64,000 bases of DNA from Gammaproteobacteria bacterium (GCA_013151645.1 JAADHU010000051.1:62001-126000), one strand, 5' to 3'; positions 34,954-44,351 are shown, counted from the stretch's first letter. The notes: a model not told the origin generated them from the letters alone. Numbers and translations are program-made.

Positions 34954-36381
34954 CTATTCGAACCCGTTGGTCTGGGCAACACGCCGATACCAGTCTGCGG
35001 ACTTCTTGGGTGTTCGTTTCTGGCTGTCGAAATCGACATAGATGAAGCCGAACCGTGGTTCGTAACCGGCGGTGAATCCGAAATTATCCAGAATGGTCCA
35101 CGCGTGATAGCTGCGGATATCGGCGCCATCTCTCATCGCTCGCGCCACTGCATCCAGGTGACCTCGGTAAAACTCGATTCGCCGCGGGTCCACTATTTCG
35201 TTCTGCGCGTTCAGTTTATCGGCAAAGGCACCACCGTTTTCCGTAATCTCAATGATCGGTCGGTCGTAGTCCCGGGTGACGCGGACGAGCACCTTGTATA
35301 ACGCGTCAGGCCACACTTCCCAGCCCAGATCAGTCCTCGTCGTCCCGTCTCCCCCGAACGTTGTATGGACACCCAGACCGAACGGGCTGTCGACCGGATC
35401 TATTGCTCTGCAGATTTTTCGACCGTAGTTATTGACGCCGATAAAATCGAGAGGCGCCCTGCATATTTCCAGATCAGCTGGCCGTACACCCATCCGCTCA
35501 TAGGGGGCATCTCCGGGGAATGCATCCGGGTATTTACCGCGCAATGCCGGCTCCAGAAACCATGCGGTATAGAATTGCTGCGCGCGCTCTGTCGCCAGAG
35601 CGTCTTCCCCGGAACTCGTCGCCGGTTCGTAGGCGGCCATGTCGAAAACGGAGCCTACTTTGAGATTCGGTCGCGCTGCCTTCACGGCACGAAACCCCAG
35701 ACCTTGCGCAAGATTGCTTGTGTGAACCGCCTTAAGGAACGCGGTCGCGTCCTTCCTCCCCGGTGCGAAAATACCCCGCAGGTAGCCGAATTCAGTGAAG
35801 ATTCGCGCCTCGTTGATCAGCGCCCAGTTGGATACTCTGTCGCCAAACGACTGAGTTACTATCGCCGCATAGTCAGCGAATCGGTCGGCGATGTCCCTGT
35901 TTGGCCAACCCCCCTTGTCTTCAAGAACTTGCGGCAGATCCCAGTGATAAATCGTCGGAAACGGCCGAATACCGGCCTCGAGCAACGTGTCGATGAGACG
36001 GTCGTAAAAGTCGATGCCCTTTGGGTTCGGTTTCCCCGAACCGGTCGGCTGAATGCGGGGCCACGAGATCGAGAATCGATAGGTCGTCAGATGCATGTCT
36101 CGCATCAGGGCAACGTCCTGCCGATACCGATGGTAGTGATCACAAGCAACGTCGCCGGTTTCTCCTGAGCGAATCTTGCCGGGCGTATGCACGAATCGAT
36201 CCCAGATGGATTCGCCTTTCCCGTCTTCGGCCCAGGCACCTTCTATCTGGTAGGCCGCGGTTGCCGTCCCCCACAGAAACCCTGGCGGAAATTCGATACG
36301 GTCCTTTTGGACTTGTGCGTGCCCGGGTCCACCGACAATGGTAGCGAGGCTGGCGGCAAGGAATTCTCTTCGATCGATCAT
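34954..36381 (-). CDS. Tat-exported GH1 beta-glycosidase
   Basis: GH1 enzymes hydrolyse beta-glucosides, galactosides or related bonds with retention. The 475-residue protein starts with a twin-arginine-like signal (DRREFLAASLATIVGGPGHA), rare for GH1 because most are cytoplasmic. Family motifs are FLWGTATAAYQIEG near the start, the acid/base Glu191 in LINEAR (usually NEP), and the nucleophile Glu381 in ITENGG. The NEP-to-NEA change is a small but real deviation. The gene's stop is followed by the acylase gene about 57 bp downstream. The two probably form an operon acting on exported substrates (inference). Confidence 0.9.
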   Translation of the reverse strand: MIDRREFLAASLATIVGGPGHAQVQKDRIEFPPGFLWGTATAAYQIEGAWAEDGKGESIWDRFVHTPGKIRSGETGDVACDHYHRYRQDVALMRDMHLTTYRFSISWPRIQPTGSGKPNPKGIDFYDRLIDTLLEAGIRPFPTIYHWDLPQVLEDKGGWPNRDIADRFADYAAIVTQSFGDRVSNWALINEARIFTEFGYLRGIFAPGRKDATAFLKAVHTSNLAQGLGFRAVKAARPNLKVGSVFDMAAYEPATSSGEDALATERAQQFYTAWFLEPALRGKYPDAFPGDAPYERMGVRPADLEICRAPLDFIGVNNYGRKICRAIDPVDSPFGLGVHTTFGGDGTTRTDLGWEVWPDALYKVLVRVTRDYDRPIIEITENGGAFADKLNAQNEIVDPRRIEFYRGHLDAVARAMRDGADIRSYHAWTILDNFGFTAGYEPRFGFIYVDFDSQKRTPKKSADWYRRVAQTNGFE

Positions 36382-36485
36382 CGTACAACCTTGTGATTAA
36401 GATGGATGTATTTTCCAGATTGCCTTACGGTTGGATACTTATCGAAAATGCGCTGCACCAATCATGATATGAGGTACCACACCAC

Positions 36486-38219
36486 ATGGGGATTGTAAAA
36501 CGAGTCATTCATTTTCCGGGCGCAATTGTATTTGCCATCGCTGCGGTCACGGTTCTGCTGAGCGGCAATTCGGCAATGGCCGCCGCCGAGCTGATTGTCA
36601 TTAACGGTGATATTTACACAGTTAACCCGACGACGCCGCGGGTAGAAGCCTTTGCGGTCGAAAACGGCAAGTTCATCGCCATCGGTACCAACGCGCAAAT
36701 TCGGGCGCTGGCTGACGAGAACACTGTAGTGATCAATGCACAGGGCAACACGGTTACGCCCGGCTTTATTGATGGCCACGCCCACGTGGGCGGAAATTCA
36801 CCCGTCGTTGCGGGCGTTGATCTATCCTATGTCGCGGACAAAGATGAGTGGTTGAGACGAATCGAAGAAGCCGACAAGCGGTTGCCGGAGGGCGAATGGC
36901 TAACCGGGGGCGGCTGGGACCACACGGTTATCGACGGCATATACCCGAACCGACAAATGCTGGACGAAGTCGTGCCCGACCGGCCGATCTTTCTCAGTCA
37001 TATTGATGGTCACTACGGCTGGTCGAATTCTCTGGCTTTCGAAATGGCGGGTGTAACGGCCGACTCGCCGGTACCGCCCGGTGGAGAAATTGTGCTTGAT
37101 CCGAATACCGGAGAACCGACCGGCATTCTTCTCGAAGGCGCGCAAGGCCTTGTCGGAAGCATCGTTCCGGAACGCAGCGATGTGCGCCGTCAAGAAGGCC
37201 TGGCAACGATGGAAAAATATGCCAATAGTTTCGGGATCACCGGCTTACATCAGATGGGTGGCCTCGAGGATTATTTGCACATTGTCGAAAACGGCGATCC
37301 TACTCTCAGAATCTGGTACGGGGAAAGGAGTCCTCGTGGAAGCGGTGCCGATTACGCGACCATCGTCGAAAATATTCTTGCCCTGAAAGCGGATACGGCT
37401 GCGCGGGTCCAAGCCACCGAAAAGGAGAGTGAGGCAGGTCCGCTGCTGGAGGTCGGCTTCGTCAAACTTGATAACGATGGCGTATTGTCGGCTCACACCG
37501 CCGTGTTGATGGAAGGCTACCGCGATCGCGAAGGGTGGAAAGGCGAATATACAACCTCCCCCGGGAACCTCAAAATGCAAGTGGAAATGCTGACGGCTGC
37601 CGGCTTGCCAGTCGCAATTCACTCGATCGGCGACGCCGCCGTGCGTGCATCGCTGGATGCTTTTGAAGCCGCCCGCGAAAACGTCGTTCCATTCCCGAAC
37701 CGTATCGAGCACATTGAATTGGTAGAGGCGAGCGATATCGCACGCTTTAAGGCGCTCGACGTCGTTGCCTCAATGCAGCCGAATCATGCAACCAATTCGA
37801 TCGGTTATGTGCCGGAACGCGTGGGAACGTATCGCGAGACACGCGCTTACGTATGGAAATCGATGCTCGATGCCGATGTGCCGCTGGTTTTTGGCGCTGA
37901 CTACCCTACATCGCCGCTTAACCCATTGATCCAGATCGCCGATGCCGTGTTCCGTGTAAGCCCGTTCGGTTTTAACAACGGCGAATCATGGCACCCGGAA
38001 CAGGCCGTCAGCTTCACTGAAGCCCTGCATGCCTACACGCAGGCAGGTGCAGACATGACTGCGTGGAAAACCCGGACAGGTTCCATTGCCATCGGGAAAT
38101 GGGCCGACTTCGTTTTGCTCAACGGCAAGGTTCCCGTACCCATGGACGAGGACTTTCGCACGCTTGCCGTCGATGCGACGTATTTTGCCGGTCGTAACGT
38201 CTATACGAAGCCACGCTAG
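36486..38219 (+). CDS. Secreted amidohydrolase (YtcJ-like)
   Basis: The 577-residue protein begins with a signal peptide (to about 33) and has the D-aminoacylase/YtcJ branch of amidohydrolases: GFIDGHAH with metal-binding His98 and His100, the long central insert typical of YtcJ, HSIGDAAVR, HIELVE, and FGADYPTSPLNP near the end, followed by WADFVLLN. Members are metal-dependent hydrolases acting on N-acyl or cyclic amide substrates. It is transcribed away from the GH1 gene across about 100 bp and is apparently monocistronic. The periplasmic location would allow it to work with the acylase, but that is speculation. Confidence 0.9.
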   Translation: MGIVKRVIHFPGAIVFAIAAVTVLLSGNSAMAAAELIVINGDIYTVNPTTPRVEAFAVENGKFIAIGTNAQIRALADENTVVINAQGNTVTPGFIDGHAHVGGNSPVVAGVDLSYVADKDEWLRRIEEADKRLPEGEWLTGGGWDHTVIDGIYPNRQMLDEVVPDRPIFLSHIDGHYGWSNSLAFEMAGVTADSPVPPGGEIVLDPNTGEPTGILLEGAQGLVGSIVPERSDVRRQEGLATMEKYANSFGITGLHQMGGLEDYLHIVENGDPTLRIWYGERSPRGSGADYATIVENILALKADTAARVQATEKESEAGPLLEVGFVKLDNDGVLSAHTAVLMEGYRDREGWKGEYTTSPGNLKMQVEMLTAAGLPVAIHSIGDAAVRASLDAFEAARENVVPFPNRIEHIELVEASDIARFKALDVVASMQPNHATNSIGYVPERVGTYRETRAYVWKSMLDADVPLVFGADYPTSPLNPLIQIADAVFRVSPFGFNNGESWHPEQAVSFTEALHAYTQAGADMTAWKTRTGSIAIGKWADFVLLNGKVPVPMDEDFRTLAVDATYFAGRNVYTKPR

Positions 38220-38249
38220 AATAGTCGAAGAGCAGTGTTTTCCATTTTC

Positions 38250-38294
38250 TTGACACGAGGGAATATTACCTTATTATATAGCCATATGGCTATA
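38250..38294 (+). promoter_or_regulatory. Sigma70-type promoter and palindromic operator at arsR-like start
   Basis: A perfect -35 TTGACA (38250-38255), 16-bp spacer and -10 TATTAT (38272-38277) precede a perfect 18-bp palindrome TATAGCCATATGGCTATA (38277-38294) that contains the ATG start at 38286. Transcription would begin about where translation begins, giving a nearly leaderless mRNA. The palindrome overlaps the -10 edge and is a natural autoregulatory site for the ArsR-type repressor. Confidence 0.65.
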
Positions 38295-38639
38295 CGTTAT
38301 TCTAACTCGTTGAACCTGACATTCCATGCATTGGGCGATGAGTCTCGACGTAAGATCCTGGCGATGATTAGTCATAAACAACGTTGTACCGCCGGCGAAA
38401 TCGTGCATCTATTTGATGTTTCTCAACCGACGGTATCGAAGCACCTGAAGGTCCTGGAGGCTGCGGGCTTGGTTACACGACATATCGAAGGACGTCATCA
38501 TATCTTCGCATTACGAGCTGACGGATTAAGAGAAGCCGACGGCTGGATTCGTCGACACCTTGCTTTTTGGGAGAGCAGCTTAGATAGACTGGGCCACATC
38601 TTAGACACAGATGAGAACGATTTCGATGACGGCCGTTAG
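38286..38639 (+). CDS. ArsR-family winged-helix repressor
   Basis: ATG 38286 gives 117 residues; an upstream in-frame GTG would lie in front of the promoter. The protein has the winged helix of the ArsR family: FHALGDESRRKILAMI, a recognition helix in LFDVSQPTVSKHLKVLE, and wing residues RHIEGRHHIFAL. No metal-binding cysteine pair is seen near the DNA-binding helices, so it likely senses something other than arsenite or zinc. The gene order ArsR then SRPBCC protein is a common pair, in which the regulator controls its partner. It is AT-richer than the surrounding genes, which suggests transfer. Confidence 0.88.
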   Translation: MAIRYSNSLNLTFHALGDESRRKILAMISHKQRCTAGEIVHLFDVSQPTVSKHLKVLEAAGLVTRHIEGRHHIFALRADGLREADGWIRRHLAFWESSLDRLGHILDTDENDFDDGR

Positions 38640-39099
38640 CAATAAGACAGAAACCATCCAGATCGAGAAACTCTATAAGCATTCGATCGGAAAAGTGTTC
38701 AACGCTTTTTCCAGAAAAGAAATATTCGAACAATGGATTGCACCGTCGGACGAAATTGGTACGAAGATACTTTTACATGATTTCACAATCGGCGGACGGT
38801 ACAGAATAGAATTTTCTGTGCCAAAGCTCGGAAAACTATTTCTAGGTGGCGAATACGTTCATATCGAGTATCCGAAACAGATTTGTTTTACGTGGGTCTG
38901 GGAGAAACCTGATATTCATGCTGGTATTAATTCACTGGTCACTGTGAATTTTCTAAAACACAAAGATTATACGAAGCTTGTAATTACGCATGACAATCTC
39001 ACTACGTTACAAGCAACTGAACGACACGTTCAAGGCTGGAGCAGCACCTTGACACGACTGGATCAATTTCTTTCCGAGCAACCTGACGAACGAGACTAA
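38626..39099 (+). CDS. SRPBCC/AHSA1-domain protein
   Basis: The 157-residue product (ATG 38626; ATG 38611 is an alternative) has the AHSA1-like START fold: an opening strand, the helix VFNAFSRKEIFEQWI, then FTIGGRYRIEFS, TWVWEKPD, and the closing long helix HVQGWSSTLTRLDQFL. The fold binds hydrophobic ligands. It overlaps the ArsR gene by 14 bp, so the two are translationally coupled. AHSA1 partners of ArsR repressors are frequent but their ligands are mostly unknown. The codon and base use is AT-richer than elsewhere in the window. Confidence 0.88.
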   Translation: MTAVSNKTETIQIEKLYKHSIGKVFNAFSRKEIFEQWIAPSDEIGTKILLHDFTIGGRYRIEFSVPKLGKLFLGGEYVHIEYPKQICFTWVWEKPDIHAGINSLVTVNFLKHKDYTKLVITHDNLTTLQATERHVQGWSSTLTRLDQFLSEQPDERD

Positions 39100-39102
39100 A
39101 CG

Positions 39103-39513
39103 ATGGAATATTTACCGATTACGTCGACAATCGCTGCATCACTGGCGATTGTGATGTTTGCATTGACCGTGATGGTTTCTATTGGGCGCATTAATCTGGG
39201 AAAAGCGGAAGGAGATGTCGCAAAATACCCGATCGGGGACGGAAACAACGAAAATCTAAAACGCCGAATTGGTGCTTTCAGAAATTTTACTGAATACGCT
39301 CCAATGTGCCTGATTTTGATTGCTCTAATTGAGATTAACGGCGCCGGCGCTTCACTCATTTGGGGTTTAGGCGTTGCTTTCGTCGCAGGACGATTACTGC
39401 ACGTAGTCGGCATGTTGACCAACCCTCATTTCCCGCTCCCCAGAATCATTGGAATGTTCGCCACATACGCGGCACTGCTGGTACCTGCAGGATGGCTCAT
39501 TCTTGGGAACTAA
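39103..39513 (+). CDS. MAPEG family membrane protein
   Basis: This 136-residue protein has four predicted helices and the MAPEG pattern: RINLGKAEGD near helix 1, RRIGAFRNFTEYAPM, and GLGVAFVAGRLLHVVGM. In eukaryotes MAPEG proteins are glutathione transferases or leukotriene synthases; bacterial members are mostly uncharacterised and membrane-bound. It starts 3 bp after the SRPBCC gene, forming a three-gene operon with ArsR. The gene is convergent with the S9 peptidase, with only 14 bp between stops. Confidence 0.88.
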   Translation: MEYLPITSTIAASLAIVMFALTVMVSIGRINLGKAEGDVAKYPIGDGNNENLKRRIGAFRNFTEYAPMCLILIALIEINGAGASLIWGLGVAFVAGRLLHVVGMLTNPHFPLPRIIGMFATYAALLVPAGWLILGN

Positions 39514-39527
39514 CGCCATGCATCGCC

Positions 39528-41867
39528 CTAGAGAATCGGCTGCGGCCGCAAATGTTCCACGAAGTAATTGGTCATCAGCGTGTACATGTGCAGTTCCGTC
39601 CCTTCACCTTCATCGAGGCTGTGGCTTCGATTCGGGTAGGACATGAAATCGAATTGCCGATTGTATTTGACCAATTCGTTGATGAGTCTCTCGGTGCCCT
39701 GATAGTGTACGTTGTCATCGCCAGTACCGTGTATCAGCAGTAGCTTGCCTTCCAGTTGCGAGGCAAAGGTGATTGGTGATCCTTGTCGGTAGCCGTCCTC
39801 ATATTCGTCGAGTAGACCGGAGTACCGTTCCTGATAGATCGAATCGTAGAGACGCTGGTCCGCAACGGGCGCTCTCGATATGCCGACGTGATACTGCTTC
39901 GGAAAGCGGAACATCAGGTTGAGCGTCATCGATCCACCGCCGGAATGCCCCCAAACGCCGACTCGATCGGTATCGATATAGTTCCAGCGGTCAGCAATGG
40001 CCGAGAGCGCATCCGATTGATCGCGCGAACCCAGAACGCCAACTGCGCCATAAATCGATTTGCGCCATGTCCTGCCGCGTGGTGCCCGGGTTCCGCGGTT
40101 ATCCACTGACGATACGATAAATCCCTTCTGGGTCAGCAGCATGTGCCATAAATGCCTTGGGCCGTACCAATTGTCGCGCACCGTCTGACCCACCGGATCG
40201 CCGTACACATAGTTAACAACGGGATATTTTCTAGACGGGTCGAAATTGGGCGGTCGCATAATGAAGCCATCGAGAATCAATCCGTCCTGCGCCTCGACCT
40301 GGAAGAACTCATGGTCACCCAGGGCGATGTTCGACAACGTGTCGATGAGCGCCTGATTGTCCTCGAGTACATGGCGGATCTCGTGGTCCGGCAAAGAAAC
40401 CAGCCGATACTGTGGTGGCTGACTGAACGAAGAGTGGCTATGTATTGCCCAGCGACCATCTTTCGCAATCTGGTAGCTGTTAGTGCCACTGTATTCGTCC
40501 GGAGTGACGCGCGTCATTTGACCACGGCCATCGAGCCGGGTTCGGTACAGGTACCGCTGCGCCATATCATCCGGTGACGCGATAAAATACAACCAACCCG
40601 ATTCTTCGTCGATCATCTCCATCGATACGATGTCAAATTCTCCCGGCGTAAGATCGATGATCGACCGACCATCGCGGGAGACGCGGTAAACATGCCGCCA
40701 GCCACTGCGTTCGCTGATCCAGGTAAAGGCATCTTCCTTGTCGAACCAGGTAACATCGATCACGTCCTCGATAAAGGCGGCTTCCTCTTCAGTCAATGCC
40801 GTCGTCAACTCACCAGTCTTTGCGTCGGCGTAGTAGACGGTGTTCGTATCCTGTTTTCGATTCATGTGCTGTACGATTATCTGCTCGCTGCTGTTAGCCC
40901 AGTCCATACGCGGGATATACATGTCTTTGGCGACCCCCGGCAACCTGGCCCAAACCGTTTCTTTGCTTGCCAGCGAAACAACGCCGACGCGAGCAGCCGA
41001 GTTTTCCTCGCCCACTTTGGGGTAAGGGAAGCGTGAAATTGCAGGATAAAGCGAATCGGTGTTGTTGATCAGAATAAAATCCTGCGCAGCACTCGTATCA
41101 AGTTGCCAGTAAGCGATACTCTTGCCATCCGGGCTCCAGCGAAACCCGTCTTTGATCTGAAACTCCTCTTCGTAGGCCCAATCGAACAGACCGTTGATCA
41201 CAGTATCGGAGGCGTCTGTCGTCAACTGTTCAATCGAACCACTGATAAGGTTCTGCACGTAAATATTGTCGTGCCAAACGTAAGCCGCCCGCGTGGCATC
41301 CGGTGAAAATTTGGCGAACATCAACGTGCTCGGCTCCACATCGTCTCCACCAAGCTGCCATAAGCGACCATCGGCGATATCGAGCAGCCAGTAGTCACCT
41401 CTGCTCTTTGTCCGCCATACCTTTTTACTGTTTGTGTAGACGAGCAGCCGGTCACGATCGTCCGACCATTGGTAGTCGTCAATGATCAGGGCACGGTCGG
41501 CGCCCACCGGCGTAAGCTGTTGCGCTGAGATCAATATCGTACGGTCCATCGTCTCGGGATCGTAGAAGACAATGTCTTCAGGCGCTTTTACATCCTCGCC
41601 GGCGTCATCCTTTTCGGGCTCCGCATCAAGCCAGTCAGCGGCGGTTTCAAGTGCCGTATAGCCACTGCCGTCTTCAAGCCAGCGGATTTTCCCCGGTTCT
41701 TCCGGTTTGTACGCTTTATCTTTGAAGATGGCTTCGAGGGTCAGCAACTGGTCGTCTCGTAGAGGAGCGACCGAACCACCCTTTTCGTCCGCGCCACAAG
41801 CGCCCAGGAACAGCGTAAACACGAAAACTAACGACGAATATCTGAAGCATTGCAAACTTACAGGCAC
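39528..41867 (-). CDS. S9 family dipeptidyl-peptidase IV-like lipoprotein
   Basis: This 779-residue peptidase has a lipoprotein signal (FTLFLGAC, Cys near 24), an N-terminal DPP-IV beta-propeller (to about 510) and a C-terminal alpha/beta hydrolase. The catalytic triad is visible: Ser642 in GHSGGG, Asp717 in GTGDDNVH, and His749 in NRSHSL. The Glu-rich EEEFQ motif (YEEEFQIKDGFRW) that recognises the substrate N-terminus is present, so release of N-terminal dipeptides, probably X-Pro, is expected. It acts in the envelope in peptide scavenging. It is the last in a run of minus-strand genes, 212 bp downstream of a DUF5666 gene. Confidence 0.93.
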   Translation of the reverse strand: MPVSLQCFRYSSLVFVFTLFLGACGADEKGGSVAPLRDDQLLTLEAIFKDKAYKPEEPGKIRWLEDGSGYTALETAADWLDAEPEKDDAGEDVKAPEDIVFYDPETMDRTILISAQQLTPVGADRALIIDDYQWSDDRDRLLVYTNSKKVWRTKSRGDYWLLDIADGRLWQLGGDDVEPSTLMFAKFSPDATRAAYVWHDNIYVQNLISGSIEQLTTDASDTVINGLFDWAYEEEFQIKDGFRWSPDGKSIAYWQLDTSAAQDFILINNTDSLYPAISRFPYPKVGEENSAARVGVVSLASKETVWARLPGVAKDMYIPRMDWANSSEQIIVQHMNRKQDTNTVYYADAKTGELTTALTEEEAAFIEDVIDVTWFDKEDAFTWISERSGWRHVYRVSRDGRSIIDLTPGEFDIVSMEMIDEESGWLYFIASPDDMAQRYLYRTRLDGRGQMTRVTPDEYSGTNSYQIAKDGRWAIHSHSSFSQPPQYRLVSLPDHEIRHVLEDNQALIDTLSNIALGDHEFFQVEAQDGLILDGFIMRPPNFDPSRKYPVVNYVYGDPVGQTVRDNWYGPRHLWHMLLTQKGFIVSSVDNRGTRAPRGRTWRKSIYGAVGVLGSRDQSDALSAIADRWNYIDTDRVGVWGHSGGGSMTLNLMFRFPKQYHVGISRAPVADQRLYDSIYQERYSGLLDEYEDGYRQGSPITFASQLEGKLLLIHGTGDDNVHYQGTERLINELVKYNRQFDFMSYPNRSHSLDEGEGTELHMYTLMTNYFVEHLRPQPIL

Positions 41868-42014
41868 TTTTTACTCTCCCGCCGGGGCCAGTCTGGTTAT
41901 CGATGGTGATTGTGGCGGCAGACGCCGCCTCGGCGCAAGCAGAAAAACGCCAAATAAAACGGCCCGGCCCCAACACCAGCGGCCCGGCAACGGGGGATTC
42001 AAGGCGCCGCCGAA

Positions 42015-42048
42015 CTGTTCTGGATACGCGTATTGCGGTCCAGAACAG
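42015..42048. terminator. 10-bp perfect hairpin between DUF5666 and S9 peptidase genes
   Basis: CTGTTCTGGA and TCCAGAACAG are perfect arms around a 14-nt loop, 30 bp beyond the stop of the DUF5666 gene. No clear T-run follows on the minus strand, so this may be an attenuator or mRNA-stabilising hairpin rather than an intrinsic terminator. Confidence 0.4.
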
Positions 42049-42079
42049 CTTGCTTCGCTCAAAATTGGCCAGAGAGTCC

Positions 42080-43495
42080 CTAGTTCTCGATATCGACCTC
42101 GGTCGCAATGATTGTTCCACTGCTCAGGACACCCACGGCTTCTACCAGGCTTCCCTGCGCCTGGCCGAAAAAGGCAGCCGGGGTAATCGAGTTGTCATTT
42201 TCGTCCTGGAACGTTGTGCCGCCGGCTGTCTGCACGGTGACACCGAGGATGGTAAAGTCGGGGTCGTTGACCGAATCAACGAATCCGCGCAAGGCAACTT
42301 CATCGTCAAAGTCCTCTCTTTCGAGGCGCGTAGCAGTAACTCCGTTGGCATTCTCAACGCCGCGCAAGACGACGAAGTCTCCGACGACGATGTCGGCAAG
42401 ACTGAACGGTCGCAAATCGGCATCGCTCTTGTCCTCAATACGAGTTGAGGCATCCACGTTCACCGCAATCCCGAGTAACGTGATCTGGTTAGCCTGTACA
42501 TCTTCCACGAGCGATTCGATGCGGACGAAACCCGATAGTTTGAGTTCTACTTTGCTGGCTACCAAAACACCTGCGGTATCGATTTCGCCCTCGACTTCGA
42601 CTTTTCGATTCAATGCAAGATCCATACTCGCGCCATTTTCGAACTGCGTATTGCCATCGGTGGCGACGGTGATTCCTTCCACGTCAAAATCCGTTGCGGA
42701 ACCGAATCGCGTGATGAACCCTTCAATTTCGACATGATCGCCATCTTCAGCAAGCGCGCCGCCCTTGAATTCAATACGGGTTGCCAGCAATTCTCCGGAT
42801 GCACCAAACATCGTGCCCTGCGCCTCCACTTGTTGGCCGTCTTCGGGCATTCCACCGGGGAAGTTGTCAATCGTCGCCGCGCTGTAGTCGACCACAAGAT
42901 TGCTGATTTGCAGCGTCGTGGCGTTCACATTGCTGACGGTACCCTGGACTTCGAAGGCACTTCCGGCCAACTTTCTTTCAACGCGTGTGGCGCCGATACT
43001 GCCATCCGCGAGGAAAAAGCCACTGATTTCCACGATATCGCTAATCACCAGACCGCCGAGTGACGCGGGGATAATCGCAGTATCAAACGATGTGTCGGCA
43101 TCCACTCTAACGAGTTGCCCCAGTACGGTGAGCGTACCGGCGAGCGTGTCAATCGCGCTGATCGGCCCCTCCAGAATATCGTCGAAATCGACACTGTCGG
43201 CGATACCCGTTGTTCCATCGCTCCCCAGACTTCCCTTCACAACGACCACCTGGCCGACCGCCAGGTCGGTTTCGTTGGCGGGACTCCCTTCCACCGTAAT
43301 GGTCGCACTCGAAATGTCGTAACGAACATCATTGACGATAATGCTGCCAAAGCCCGTAATAGTGCCTTTTGCCACTGCGACCGCAACCGGTGCGGGTGCG
43401 CCACCGCCATCGATGCCCGCTACCTGGGTTCCGCCACCGCCGCATGCCGCAACCAATGCGACCGCTATCAGCACAAGAATGCCCTTTGATTTCAT
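42080..43495 (-). CDS. DUF5666 lipoprotein (471 aa)
   Basis: The protein has a lipoprotein signal (ALVAAC, Cys near 18), then a glycine-rich linker and about six repeats of 65-75 residues of the DUF5666 type. The first opens with TITGFGSIIVNDVRYD; later units start with EGPISAID, VQGTVSNV, IEGFITRFG, and end in the recurring A-T-R/K-V/I-E pattern. Each resembles a small OB-like beta domain. Function is not established; the whole is probably a rigid, outer-membrane, extended repeat protein. The start codon overlaps the end of the DUF6502 gene (ATGA at 43492-43495), so the two are coupled. Confidence 0.82.
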   Translation of the reverse strand: MKSKGILVLIAVALVAACGGGGTQVAGIDGGGAPAPVAVAVAKGTITGFGSIIVNDVRYDISSATITVEGSPANETDLAVGQVVVVKGSLGSDGTTGIADSVDFDDILEGPISAIDTLAGTLTVLGQLVRVDADTSFDTAIIPASLGGLVISDIVEISGFFLADGSIGATRVERKLAGSAFEVQGTVSNVNATTLQISNLVVDYSAATIDNFPGGMPEDGQQVEAQGTMFGASGELLATRIEFKGGALAEDGDHVEIEGFITRFGSATDFDVEGITVATDGNTQFENGASMDLALNRKVEVEGEIDTAGVLVASKVELKLSGFVRIESLVEDVQANQITLLGIAVNVDASTRIEDKSDADLRPFSLADIVVGDFVVLRGVENANGVTATRLEREDFDDEVALRGFVDSVNDPDFTILGVTVQTAGGTTFQDENDNSITPAAFFGQAQGSLVEAVGVLSSGTIIATEVDIEN

Positions 43496-44313
43496 GATTC
43501 GCTCCTCTCATTCAATTCGTTTTCAATCCAGTAAGTGCCAATACCCAGTCGCACACTGCTGGATGAATCTGCGCCGCTGTCCTCGTGCGCGGTCAGCCAG
43601 GCATCAACCCGTTCGAGAAATTCCTGGCCTTCTTTTTCGACGAAATCGCGGAACTCCGGTACAGAATCCGGCGAAATCTTGCTGTTCGTCGCACGCCGTT
43701 CGAAGCGACTCGGGTCTTCCTTGTCACGATGCAGGTTGTAAGCCACCGTGTAGCCGATTTCTTCAAGTACGTTGCCCGATCTCAACATTTGTTCCGGATC
43801 CATGAGCACGGGCATGTAATAACGTTTCTGCACGGTCAAAATTCCGTCCGCGTCTTCTTTCACAGCTTCAACGTGTTTCAATTCTTTCAACATCGCCGTT
43901 GCTGCAACATCACCACTGTATTTGCTACACAAAGCCTCAAAAGACTGCGTTGCACCAGCGGGCGGTAACGGCCTGGGCTTGCTTTTTGCGTCGAGAAACT
44001 CGGCATCCTGATACCACCCGGCAAGTACCCGGGTTGCATAGTTCATGCGGCTGAACATTGCCGGATTCTCTTCGAGTAACAACGTACGCAAACGTCGCAC
44101 CTCACGTCGCGTCATTCCGGTGAGAATCGCGACCCGTGAAATGTTGGTGGGCCGACCATCAATGCCAAAGTCTTCGGTCGCGACTTCGACATAAGTTGCC
44201 TTGCCAACGTCGGCAAATTCGCGCCAATTGACACCGGCCCGCAGCATGATCCGTGCAATCGGGCGTAACAGAAACCGCAGCGCGGCAGTCGCAAAAGTTC
44301 TGGCATCACCCAT
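43492..44313 (-). CDS. DUF6502 family protein
   Basis: The 273-residue protein has no signal peptide. The opening (FLLRPIARIMLRAGVNWREFADVGKATYVEVA) and the SRVAILTGMTRREVRRL segment, which looks like a helix-turn-helix, match DUF6502 as I know it. A long C-terminal region is mostly helical. A cytoplasmic DNA-binding or regulatory role is possible, perhaps controlling the DUF5666 lipoproteins encoded on either side, but the role of this family is not established. The gene overlaps its downstream neighbour by 4 bp. Confidence 0.75.
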   Translation of the reverse strand: MGDARTFATAALRFLLRPIARIMLRAGVNWREFADVGKATYVEVATEDFGIDGRPTNISRVAILTGMTRREVRRLRTLLLEENPAMFSRMNYATRVLAGWYQDAEFLDAKSKPRPLPPAGATQSFEALCSKYSGDVAATAMLKELKHVEAVKEDADGILTVQKRYYMPVLMDPEQMLRSGNVLEEIGYTVAYNLHRDKEDPSRFERRATNSKISPDSVPEFRDFVEKEGQEFLERVDAWLTAHEDSGADSSSSVRLGIGTYWIENELNERSES

Positions 44314-44351
44314 GGAATAAACTCGTTTTCACAGTTTCAGGTCGCAGCTGA

